Source: Eleginops maclovinus (taxonomy: Eukaryota > Chordata > Actinopteri > Perciformes > Eleginopidae). Taken from it: DNA of 64,000 nucleotides. This document shows, piece after piece, positions 1-8,417 of the stretch (position 1 is its first letter; each line of letters opens with the position of its first letter). Under the pieces are notes generated by a model. That model worked only from the letters and a program-made list of their open reading frames with translations. It made no database searches and was not told where the DNA came from. The DNA is taken from contig NC_086370.1 in NCBI RefSeq assembly GCF_036324505.1, forward strand, positions 19,343,656-19,407,655, in the 5' to 3' direction. The position numbers and the translations under genes are program-made.

Positions 1-1004
1 GACAATCATTATTTAGCTTTCATTGTATTGCATGTTACTTAATTACTCGTCTGTTACATTTTTGCATGTTTTCTCTTGCCAACCTTTGATATGTTTTGGA
101 AAATACAATAGAACAGGTGATGGTGCTTTATTTGACTAACCTCAGTGTCATTTCTTTTTGTCATTGGTTTTCACTCAGTTTGAAATTCCTTTGTGATATT
201 GTAAAAGAAAACAACAAAATGTGTCTTTACGACTTTTATTTGGATTGCTCAAATAAATGGGGAAAATACAGTTTCCAATTGTCTCGTAAGTGGAGTAGTC
301 CTGGTTTCTAAAAAAGTGTCAATATTTGTAATAACATTTGAATTACTTTGGCCAAATGTTCAAGATCCAAGTGAGCAGACCTTTAATCTGAAAATAAAAA
401 ATGACATGTATTAAAAATGTACTGGTCTTTACGAACTTTTAAACCCAAATGGGACAAAATCTGAATAAAACAACATTTATATCTTCCAAAATATAACAAG
501 CTCATTTAATACTCCTTAACTTTCACAGATCCTTTTAAAAACATGGCATGCAATCAAAGCAAAAGTCACTTCTCATGTAATATTGGCTGTAGCTCAGTTG
601 CAATAAACTGGTTAGATGATAGCAAGCAAACTTTTTAAGCAGTACATAAAACCCAATTAGCTTATCAGGTACTATAACTATGGTGATTCAAAAGTGGAAA
701 AAGATGTCATGAATTGGAGTTGAACTGTTGCTCATCTCTGGAGGAGATTTCATCACCTTCAATTACCAAGGAAAGAAACACAATTAAGAAATACAGTTCA
801 ATTTTACCAATAACAGTAAGACATTTTTCTTTAAATAAATCCCTTTTTCAAAAGTATTAAAATATTCAAGGTCTGAAAAAACAGTTCTGTACTCAATTAA
901 ACTACATTGAAACTGGCAAATATAGGTACATAACCACATTCTACACACAGTACAGTTCACGCATCTGAATATATAAATACAGAATCAAAGGTATGTGAAC
1001 TCAC
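1..1004 (-). other. cd74: Downstream part of the cd74-like gene: 3'UTR intron and likely untranslated terminal sequence
   Basis: The last coding exon ends seven bases after the stop codon at a good donor (CCTGAG|gtgagt on the minus strand), so the 3'UTR is probably spliced and finishes in this stretch. Minus-strand AATAAA signals (TTTATT on the plus strand) occur near 126 and 235, but I cannot tell which one is used. The stretch is AT-rich. The only long open frame, at 96-311 on the plus strand, looks like no known protein and I do not call it a gene. Confidence 0.4.
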
Positions 1005-1055
1005 CTCAGGATCAGGCACTGACATCAGGCATCTGCATCATTCTGGCCTTGCTGC
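1005..1055 (-). CDS. cd74: cd74-like coding exon 6 (C-terminus and stop)
   Basis: The acceptor is tttttgtag. The exon encodes the last residues, GSKARMMQMPDVSA, followed by TGA at 1014-1012. Seven untranslated bases then precede a donor (gtgagt), so at least one further non-coding exon is expected toward position 1. Confidence 0.75.
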
Positions 1056-3860
1056 CTACAAAAAGAGATATTTGTCTGTCAATGATTTTGTAGCTAAAGT
1101 CAGTATACCGAGATACTCATCATTTAAATATGACTAATATTTAGATGTTTGATACTGTATATGCATCCAGTTCTGGATCATAATGAAAATATTTGCTAGA
1201 TGTTGTTTTGTCTTAAATAATTACGTGCAGTATTTAATTTGAAATGATAATTATAACGATTTAAGTGATATTCTTGCCTTACCCAACGTCTGAGCTTTTG
1301 AGATTAACCTACTAACAGTGTTAAGTGACTGTGACCCGAACAACTCTATTCTTAATCCGACTTCATGAGCAATTATCTTGTCTCACCAGTGGAGACAGGT
1401 GCACCACAGCTCGCCATTCCTTTGGTCAGGGACCCAGGGATCTCCTGGCCAGTGGCTGTGTCCACACACCAGCAGCTCTCCAGAAAGCACTGCTGAGCCC
1501 GGTAAAGGCCGCGCTCGTCACAATCGGGACGGAAACCTGGAACCACAACAGGCTTCACACCTGCCGCCTCCTGCTGGCATTTAGTGACCGGACGACGGAC
1601 TGGGAGAGGATGGAGAGGAGGTAATGTAACTAAAAGCACATGTTATCATTGTTTTCTAATGTGGAGGTAAATACACCAAAGACTGTATCCCTATTTACAA
1701 TATCATACACTATTCATACAAAGTTAATAAACAGAACATACCTGTTTTTTGTGGGACTTTGTCGGTGTCCTGCAATAAAATCAGGGACCAAAATTGAGTA
1801 CATTTTCCTCAAATCATATGTTTAATAAAATGTACCTGCATGATCAGGTTCACTGGTGAAATGGTTAAGGTTTATGGTATGCTTTTAGCTTATCACAATC
1901 AGCATATTTGTCTAGATATTCAACAGCATAACTGTCATTGTTAAAGATACCTAGCAAAAATGTGGTTCAAAACACCACAGATCCATCTGATTGCACTGAG
2001 AAGTCTATTTCCAGTGTCCCACTTGAACAAACAAATTGAAGGGCTCCTTCATCAATCGTAATGTTTATCTAAAAAAAATACAACCACAATACCATACTGG
2101 ATCATTGATTATATCAGTCGCCAACCTCTGAGTTTAGCGTTCGTTATACTTTTCTCTACCATCCTTGTCAATTTTGGTTACTAAAAGTCCAATTTTATAT
2201 GCCGCCTTGTTTGAGTTTCAATGTTGAACTGGCTTTTTTTTGTCTTACCTCGTCAAAGGTCAGATCCATCAGTTTGGGATAGGAGTTCATGGGGATGTGC
2301 ATCCGCGCAGGCGCAGCAGCTACAGACAGAAAGAATTGAAGTTAGACCCTATACAGATATTAATGGAAACTTGGTCTCAGTCTAGTAAGAATTTTAAGCC
2401 AAAGCTAACCAGCTTGACCCGCTGAACTGTCCATATTTAGAAGACAAAGAAAGAGATAATATGCATTTGTTTTTATAAATGAATTATTTTGTTTGTGTTT
2501 TTCCTTTCTTCAGAGGCATATACACCCTTAAGAAAGTCCCAGCAAATCACTGTCAGAGCCACATACTGTTCTATTCACTTTAGAAAATAAAAAAGCACTA
2601 TTTGCAAGTTTAGTTTTAATACAGGTCACTAGGTATTTTAGATTGATTTTATTGACATAATTCATTTAAAAATGTTTTGAAGTGTAGTATAGTATATCCA
2701 TCTAATCATAAGGGAAGTTGGCCTCCTCACCAGATCTTCCAACAGTCAGTTTTGAGTTCAGGTTTTCATTCTGCTCCTTCAGAGACTTGAGGTCGCTCTG
2801 CTGACTGAGGAGGAAGTAGGCAGTCATCACCTGGCCCACAATCAGGACACAGGCCAACAGAGTCAACCCTGCCACCTTGTAGGCGCGGGAGGGGCGGATA
2901 CTGGAGAGCACGAAAGAAAATAGGTGAGGGAAGTGGAGAGGGGAAACATTTTTAATTTGGTTAAACCAAAAGAGAAGTGACACATAGTAAAAGTCTCTTA
3001 CATTTTCCTGATAATGACTTTAAGATTTTAAAAAAGGGTAAAGACTGAAATGTTATCTCTGCTACTGAAAAAAGAAATTAGACTAAATCCTTTGGTGGAA
3101 GAGATACAGAGTAGAAGACATTGATAGGAAAGTTACGGACTGAATGAGAATGCAAAGTATGAGGAACATTGAAGACAATCACAGCAGAACCAAAAACAGG
3201 AACCTCAGCCACGGTACTTTGAACAGTATGTCACCACCAACTGAGACAACAACTCAGCTGTTGCCAAGCAGATGAGTGCAGGTTTTTGCATCTGCCTTCT
3301 CACTTTTTTAAGCCCACACCAATGCCTCATTTGGAAATTCCCATTACTTTAAATGCAATGTCCTCTTTGAGTCTGCTTTTAAACCAATTGATCGGCTATG
3401 TGTATGTTTTTTTTAAATTTAAAATTAGTAGGCTGTCTACATGATTAATACGATGTATTACACAAATGTATCAACTTTTTAAAAAAAAAGGATAGAAAAT
3501 ATACATTAAAATTGGAAGGAGAGCACTGTTATTTACACATCTGTAAATTAAAGAATACATTGTTTAGTAAAAGGGTAAAAAAAACAACAACAACAAAAAA
3601 CAATACTCACTGTTTATTTAAACTTTTGTTAAATTAAGCTTCGGAGATTGTTGAGTCAATATTACTTAGTATCATTTTTCTTTGTCATTCACACACACAA
3701 ACAGTTTTTTCTATCTTTGTGATAACACAAAGCCTCTGGTAAGGAAGTTAGGACCCCAAAAAGATAGAAAAACAGGTACATATGCTTACCCCTCTCCATT
3801 GATCCCGGCCTGCTGGGTTGGGGCTGGCAGAAGAGGCTGGTTTGTCTCAGGGTTCGACAT
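1012..3860 (-). CDS. cd74: MHC class II invariant chain-like protein (CD74 homologue) with thyroglobulin type-1 domain
   Basis: Coding exons (minus strand, in order): 3860-3790, 2900-2731, 2319-2249, 1769-1742, 1599-1387, 1055-1012. All junctions are GT-AG and the phases agree (2,1,0,1,1), giving 199 codons including TGA at 1014-1012. The protein is type II: a short cytoplasmic tail with an acidic-dileucine-like signal (ETNQPLL, residues 5-11), one membrane segment (about 33-55), a stalk, a CLIP-like stretch (RMHIPMNSYPKLM, 86-98), then a thyroglobulin type-1 domain with six cysteines and the hallmark CWCVD (about 121-181). In CD74, CLIP blocks the class II groove and the dileucine signal directs the complex to endosomes; the thyroglobulin domain of the p41 form inhibits cysteine cathepsins. 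These roles are family knowledge. The oddity is that the roughly 70-residue trimerisation domain normally between CLIP and the thyroglobulin domain is absent; nine residues encoded by a 28-nt exon replace it. Teleosts have several invariant-chain paralogues, and I cannot say which one this is. Confidence 0.85.
1387..1599 (-). CDS. cd74: cd74-like coding exon 5 (thyroglobulin type-1 domain)
   Basis: The exon encodes residues 114-185. The domain signature is complete: the first Cys in TKCQQE, then PDCDERGLY, AQQC, CWCVD, a Gly-rich turn and a final Cys in GMASC, six cysteines in all. This matches the domain of the p41 form of the invariant chain, a cysteine-protease inhibitor in mammals. The donor is CCACTG|gtgaga; reading on past it meets a stop within a few codons. 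Confidence 0.93.
1742..1769 (-). CDS. cd74: cd74-like coding exon 4 (28-nt linker microexon)
   Basis: The exon is bounded by attgcag and AACAG|gtatgt. It encodes DTDKVPQKT plus one base of the next codon, entering in phase 0 and leaving in phase 1, exactly as required between the CLIP and thyroglobulin exons. It replaces the much longer trimerisation region of canonical CD74. It is assigned from splice signals and phase only, so confidence is lower than for the neighbouring exons. Confidence 0.65.
1967..2068 (-). other. Possible alternative terminal exon of the cd74-like gene
   Basis: A T-run acceptor (tttttttag) is followed by 33 open codons and TGA, in the phase (0) that exon 3 would supply. 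The peptide resembles no CD74 region I know. It could be a cryptic or alternative 3' exon giving a form without the thyroglobulin domain, or it could be chance. Confidence 0.2.
2249..2319 (-). CDS. cd74: cd74-like coding exon 3 (CLIP region)
   Basis: The exon encodes residues 81-104, ending LMDLTFDE. The methionine- and proline-rich core RMHIPMNSYPKLM corresponds to the CLIP segment that fills the class II groove. It fits the fish pattern of two methionines four residues apart. The acceptor is tctgtag, the donor is GACGAG|gtaaga, and the exon ends in phase 0. Confidence 0.88.
2731..2900 (-). CDS. cd74: cd74-like coding exon 2 (transmembrane segment and stalk)
   Basis: The exon encodes residues 24-81. 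It starts with a basic flank (IRPSRAYK), followed by a hydrophobic stretch ending in MTAYFLLSQQ, as in fish CD74 proteins. A short coiled-coil-like stalk with a K/E/N/L-rich heptad pattern follows (LKSLKEQNENLNSKL). The acceptor is ctctccag and the donor is ATCTG|gtgagg. Confidence 0.9.
3790..3860 (-). CDS. cd74: cd74-like coding exon 1 (cytoplasmic tail)
   Basis: This exon encodes 23 full codons plus two bases and starts MSNPETNQPLL. The donor is GAGAGG|gtaagc. The exon probably extends upstream as 5'UTR to an acceptor at 3879-3880 (cttacag on the minus strand), 18 bases before the ATG. The ATG was chosen because it opens the only frame that joins exon 2 in phase and gives a typical invariant-chain tail with a dileucine motif. 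Confidence 0.85.
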
Positions 3861-4031
3861 CTTCACACAAACACAAACCTGTAAGCACACACAACATATC
3901 AAAGAATATGATGCTGAATACATTAAAAACACACACACACTTAAAAGTAAGCACACACACACATACCTTCAGTAAGGTCAAGTTGCAAGCTGTTTCACTA
4001 ATATCAATGACAGAAATCAAAGAGTTGTTAC

Positions 4032-4085
4032 CTTTAATACTGCGTAGAGAAAAATTGAACTGAAAGCAACAGGCGGGGAATGCCA
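4032..4085 (-). other. cd74: Likely untranslated first exon of the cd74-like gene
   Basis: On the minus strand a donor AAAG|gtaaca lies at 4032/4031, and an acceptor sits at 3880-3879 just before the start-codon exon. The intron between them would be about 150 bp and GT-rich. The 5' end is placed about 55 bases downstream of the Y box, a usual distance for class II-type promoters; it is an estimate. Confidence 0.45.
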
Positions 4086-4138
4086 ACCCTGACAACCTGA
4101 ACAACCAAATTTGACTGGATTTTATTCAAATGGAATTT

Positions 4139-4178
4139 CTGATTGGTTCCTCATGGTGACGCATCATCTGTTACCAGG
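4139..4178 (-). promoter_or_regulatory. cd74: X1-X2-Y (SXY-type) promoter module of the cd74-like gene
   Basis: On the minus strand: X1 CCTGGTAACAGATG (4178-4165), then X2 TGCGTCA (4163-4157), then Y AACCAATCAG (4148-4139). The order, near-consensus cores and short X-Y spacing match the module bound by the RFX complex, CREB/X2BP and NF-Y in MHC class II and invariant-chain promoters, where it recruits CIITA. The Y box lies about 280 bp upstream of the start codon. No clear S/W box is seen further upstream. Confidence 0.85.
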
Positions 4179-4236
4179 GGCAGAGTTAAAACAAATATAT
4201 TGCATTATTGAAACAGCTGGTTTAGAGGTTAACAAT

Positions 4237-4395
4237 GCTTTCATGTAGTCAAAGTCCACTTTATTGTCAAAGTTTCCACATGTGTTATACCTACAGAAAA
4301 TTGAAATACCGTTTCTGGCAGTCCCACAGTGCAAATATAAACAAGAACATACAACATAAAAAGATAAGAGCGTAGAAAAAGGGGTATACAAAAAA
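4237..4395. repeat. LINE-like 3' tail fragment
   Basis: The block beginning at an actttattgtcaaagttt string resembles the 3' ends of LINE-type elements common in fish genomes. No coding part remains. The assignment is from memory of such tails. Confidence 0.35.
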
Positions 4396-4544
4396 AAAGA
4401 AGAGAAGAAGTCAGGGGAGATGTATCTTCTTGATATGGTTTGAGTGTGTAATTAACGAAACCATTGTTAACGGTAATGATTATGAAACCGATGTCATCTG
4501 TGAGAATGAGGAGTCCTGTATCATTGGTTATGCAGTAAATGTAG

Positions 4545-4601
4545 TACATATAATACATTGCTATATCAGTGTTATAAGTGCTTGTGTCTTCTATTATTAT
4601 C

Positions 4602-4641
<40 letters not shown>

Positions 4642-5812
4642 TTGAAATGAATAATACATTAATAAAAAAGTTTTGCTTCTTGTTTTTCTTGTTCTTTTTC
4701 TTTTGAGCAACAGCATTTTGGACCAACTGCAAGCGCGAGAGGGAAACCTGGTTAACACCATACTGATATAACGCATCAAACACGTTCAAAATGACCAAAA
4801 AAAGGAATTGACTTTAAGAAAAACTCAGCTGGAAATAGAGTGTATATTTTTGTCCAATTTAAAATAACAGACGTAACAACACACACACATTGGGCAATCA
4901 TTTTAAAATATGTTGGGATGGTCTGCTTATTGAATCATCCTTGGGAAATTACATTAAAAATAAAGTCACTGTAGTGCTCTCCAGTCCTGTGGGGGCGGTA
5001 TAAGGGCCTGCAGCCACGGTGTTTTCCTGTTTGCTCTTTAAACCTTTTGCATGTTGTTATTGGGCATACCCAAACTGCTGCAGGTTCAGACTTCACAACC
5101 TTTTTTAACGGAACACTCACAAATATCTAAAGCATTTAAAACGGTATGAACGTAAAACGTATCCCTTACTTCTTCTTTCGTGAGGGAAGATATTGTCATT
5201 CTTTGATATGCCATGTTCATGTATCCAGCTAACTTTGCTATCGTCAATGTGGAGCGCCAAATTTGAAAAGAGAGCTAACCTCGTCATGTTTGTGATAGCT
5301 AGCAAACTTTTACAAGTAATTTTAGCTTCAGCAAATTGAATGTTGCTGGTAAGGTTAGCACGGATACATGTTCATACACTGTGTTTGTCATTGTTGGGTG
5401 TCGACATATAGCTAGCTTAACTTTACCTAGGAAAACTTAGCGTATTTGTCCAGCGACTGACCACAATGTAAGGTTATTTTGTGTATTTAACGTTGACGTT
5501 ACTTCGTCAGTTACCATTAGCTTAAGAATTTCACGGTTGAATTCAAAGGCTTTGTTGTCATATGCACAGTAACTACAGTGTAGGCAATAACAAGCTTAAG
5601 TCCTAGGCTCTTCCAACAATGCAACATTATATAAGGCATTACACAATAAAACAAATAACTAAAACAACAAAGGAATTAACAGAATAGAGAAAAAATAGTG
5701 CAAGAGAATGTTGCAAGACTAATGTGCAAGCAATGCAGGAGAAATGGTTTGTATACATGCATAATGTACTGTACAGGGGAATAAAATACTGCTGCTTGTT
5801 GAAATACATATA
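4545..5812. repeat. Direct repeat R, copy 1 (1,268 bp), upstream of the transposon
   Basis: This segment reappears at 13090-14342. Over the ~1,160 bp from 4641 on I count eight substitutions (for example at 4675, 4856, 5087, 5117, 5454 and 5561) and no indel. The first ~95 bp differ in an (ATT)n run and by one extra TA. Its right edge is exactly the transposon's left end. It contains an (ATT)n tract (about 4594-4640), a GC-box-like GGGGGCGG at 4991, a strong donor-like CTG|gtaagg at 5358/5359, and a LINE-like tail (about 5550-5810). It was probably copied from the srbd1 5' region. Confidence 0.95.
4991..5358 (+). promoter_or_regulatory. Duplicate of the putative srbd1 promoter and untranslated exon
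   Basis: This is the counterpart of 13521-13878. The GC-box-like site, the following TATAAGG string and the CTG|gtaagg donor are unchanged between copies. If used, its transcripts would have to splice over the whole transposon to reach the first srbd1 coding exon. It also lies only about 0.8 kb from the cd74-like promoter. The functional role is inference. Confidence 0.3.
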
Positions 5813-5840
5813 CCAGGGATTCTTGAGATGAGGGACAAAA
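5813..5840 (+). repeat. Left terminal inverted repeat of the transposon
   Basis: It begins CCAGGGATTCTTGAGATGAG and ends in GGGACAAAA. It differs from the complement of the right end at two adjacent positions (TG against CA). The preceding bases are gaaatacatata from repeat R. Confidence 0.9.
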
Positions 5841-6037
5841 CATGTCCGAGAGATAAAACTCATTGTAATTCTTAAAATGTGTTTAAAAAATGTCCAATAA
5901 TTTGATTAAACAATAAAACAAGAACTTATTTATACCACAAAATGTGAATTAATGCTTTTTTACACATATATTTTATTTTACATCACCTAGTGTGCTGCCT
6001 GAACCCCAAAATACCCTTGTCCGAAAGCAAGTTCCAT

Positions 6038-6045
6038 GACTTTAC
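6038..6045 (+). repeat. 8-bp target site duplication of hAT element 1, left copy
   Basis: GACTTTAC here is repeated exactly at 7647-7654, directly outside the other end of the element. Eight bases is the standard target duplication of hAT transposons. Confidence 0.95.
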
Positions 6046-7646
6046 CAGTGGCGGGCCGTGCATTTCACACCTAGGCCTTCAGTGATGTCCTACACAGTCC
6101 TACCTGAATTATTCCACCTCTTAATACCATCATTATGACGCCATGGCTCTACAAACTATACATTTAGACAGAAACGCAGTATAACCGGGCGTTGCATCAC
6201 CTTAACATAGTCAAGTACAACAGAGTTATATTAATATTTCTGAAGCATTTATAATGAATACATCAGCATATTTACAGTTAACTTAATTAATCAGATTATC
6301 TGACAAACCGCTCCTTGACACCTGTGTCCGTCACATAACGCAGGACAAGTGCCAGCTGTGCTACATTACCCACATCTGACGTCTCGTCCACCATAACAGC
6401 GACAAAGGGTGCTTTTTTAATCTTCATTTTGATCTCTTCTCCCATCACTTCAGCAATAGCATAAATCAGGTCGTTTTGTATTTTGCCTGAAGTCCCAGTA
6501 AACATGTTGTTTGTGTACAGGTGGTAATGCAAATCTGTGTTGTTCTCAGCACGAAAAGAAAGAAGCTCCACGTAGTTTCCTCTGTTTCTGGACTCGGCGC
6601 TTTCATCGTGTCCCCTAAATGAAAGTTCCTGTTTACCCAAAAACAGGACACAATCAATCAGTCTTTCAATATTTCCCTATTTTTGTTCACCCTTTCGTTG
6701 TGGAGCTCCGTTTCCCTGGGCACTTGTTCGTTGAGCTGTAGATCCACTCGGGTGTCCCCAAAGCTTTACAAAAGCACCAGTGCTTCCAAGTGCCCAGCTG
6801 TGCTTTGGTGTCTCGCTGCTGCCTTGGTTAGACAACTCAAGTTTGCAAATTTAGTGTGGCTCCAAACACCAAATCGATCAGTTGCAAATACCAGGCATTC
6901 CCGGCAGTACAATTTGCAGTGCCTCTCGGAGGCTGTGAGCCAGGGGTACCGCTCGTAGTTTCCCTGCTGTGCTAGGCTCGCTAGCGTTGGAGTTGGTCGT
7001 TCCCTTTTCAAGATGTGTAGCTTTACTTGAAAAGTTCGTTTTGAAAATGGCGTTGTAATTATATCTTCTACCAAATTGATCTCTTGTCCTCCTTCAGCCA
7101 TTGTGGGTTGAAAAAAATAGCTTGTAGAAATCTACACAAATTAGCTCGCTCAAGTTCTAATTCTGTTTGCTAGCTTTGCCCATAGACTGTATGGCTCTGC
7201 CTACTGCCTAGCTCTGCCTCTCAATAGTGCGTATCCAATCAGAAGATGTGCACGTGCTAACGTTAGCATACGCCTGCTAGCTGGCCCGTTGTCGCCACCT
7301 CGAAATCTGATTGGTTAACGCCACAGTTTTGTTTGCGTTCACTTTAAGCTTACAGCCGCCCGCACTGTTGATTCTGAAGGCCTAAGGGCAGATTTCTTTG
7401 ACCCTAGCAACACATTATGGCTGAAATATGATTGGATAAAAGCTCTAACATAAAGGCCAGCCCTCCAAATCTCGTTCTGAGGCTGGAAGCAGCGCAGCCA
7501 AGACGAACGCTATAAAATGAAGAGAATAGACTATGGGGAATAATTTAATACGTATTTGTGGAAAAAATATATCAAAATTTAATTTATATTCTGATGATGT
7601 TTAGGCCAGCAGAGAAGGCCTTGCTGGCCCTGACGGCCCACCACTG
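6046..7646 (-). mobile_element. Nested hAT element 1 (1,601 bp), non-autonomous
   Basis: The ends are CAGTGGCGGGCCGT and the complement of CAGTGGTGGGCCGT, bounded by perfect 8-bp duplications GACTTTAC. Both termini are rich in GGCC. It carries only the N-terminal part of a hAT transposase on the minus strand, so it is an internally deleted, non-autonomous copy. It inserted into the left, non-coding part of the larger transposon. Confidence 0.93.
6296..7101 (-). pseudogene. hAT transposase remnant (zinc-finger N-terminus and start of the catalytic region)
   Basis: From 7101 the frame encodes a start (MAEGGQEINL), then an N-terminal zinc-finger-like region with YPWLTASERHCKLYCREC and a following HQSTAGHL, as in TTF/BED-like hAT proteins. 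An in-frame TAA follows LEALVLL near 6765. The same frame then resembles conserved hAT sequence until a one-base frameshift near 6665. The shifted frame (6640-6296) contains VAVMVDETSDVGN, the conserved aspartate motif of the DUF4371/hAT region. The C-terminal dimerisation region is missing. It is dead by one stop, one frameshift and truncation. Confidence 0.85.
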
Positions 7647-7654
7647 GACTTTAC
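7647..7654 (+). repeat. 8-bp target site duplication of hAT element 1, right copy
   Basis: This is an exact second copy of GACTTTAC (6038-6045). It defines the right edge of the nested element at 7646. Confidence 0.95.
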
Positions 7655-7808
7655 AATACTTAAATAATTGTTAAAATTAAAATAAAACAAACACAATAGC
7701 TACTGTGATCATGTATTTTAAGTAATTATTCAAACTATATAGAAATTTACAATTAAAAATATATATTTATGTACTTTTTACGTGATTGAAATCGCGTCCG
7801 GAGTTTCT

Positions 7809-8241
7809 GTCAACACCATAAGATTTTTCTAAAAATGCAAAAAAACAGGCATTATATTGGCCAACTCATACTCTAAGGACCCCTTTTCCACTTGCTGTTT
7901 GGTGGACATGCCATGTGGCCACTGCTCTGGTAAGTAAATATTTCTCATATTTTTCCTTAATTATCTTCTTTTACAAAACCAGCTATGTCACAACCATAGA
8001 GTGTCAACACCATGGTCGATAAAATTCAAGGTTTATGTGATTTTATCAAGAAATAAAAGTTTAATCTAACGTTATTGTTGAGGCCACTAGCAGCTAGTGA
8101 TAAACAAGATGGCTTCTGCAAAGAAATCACATGTTATGATGAAAAATTGAAGATATCGTCAACTCCGTAAGACTCCATCAGACGTCAACTCCGTAAGAAA
8201 TGTTGTCTTATGGAGTTGACCACTTACCTTATGGTGTTGAC
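7809..8241. repeat. Left subterminal motif array (GTCAACNCCRTAAGA family)
   Basis: There are six occurrences. Forward copies: 7809-7823 (GTCAACACCATAAGA), 8003-8013 (partial), 8158-8172 and 8184-8198 (both GTCAACTCCGTAAGA). Inverted copies: 8206-8220 and 8229-8241 (the latter ends ATGGTGTTGAC). They occupy the non-coding stretch before the transposase frame and are mirrored by an array on the far side. Clustered subterminal repeats are typical transposase-binding sites; that role is inferred. Confidence 0.85.
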
Positions 8242-8243
8242 AA

Positions 8244-8417
8244 ATGGGATTTAAATGTATCATTTGCCCATTTAATTCAACACCACGGCATCCACACACC
8301 ACATTGTCTGGCAAAATCCTCAAAAAGTATCGCCTGATGCATCAGGTTCGTGAATTTGGCCTTAGCTACAAAACACTCAGAGAAAACACACCAATCCAAA
8401 GAAAGCCCAGTTACCTC
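8244..8417 (+). CDS. 5' part of the transposon's transposase frame (58 codons, before the hAT 2 insertion)
   Basis: An ATG at 8244 opens a frame that runs without a stop to the insertion point of hAT element 2. It contains a short CIIC motif and RHPHTTLSGK and ends inside the target duplication (GTTACCTC). With the inserted element and one duplication copy set aside, the frame continues at 10315 without shift or stop, for 658 codons in total. The start is not certain: an upstream ATG at 8109 opens only 13 codons. Confidence 0.6.
8410..8417 (+). repeat. 8-bp target site duplication of hAT element 2, left copy
   Basis: GTTACCTC here and again at 10307-10314 flanks the inserted element perfectly. 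It lies in the transposase coding frame of the host transposon. Confidence 0.95.

Noticed and set aside
4935..5305. Short minus-strand frames present in both R copies (also 13465-13835)
   Set aside because: They are duplicated only because R is duplicated. No domain is seen, and the region fits a plus-strand promoter and untranslated exon better.
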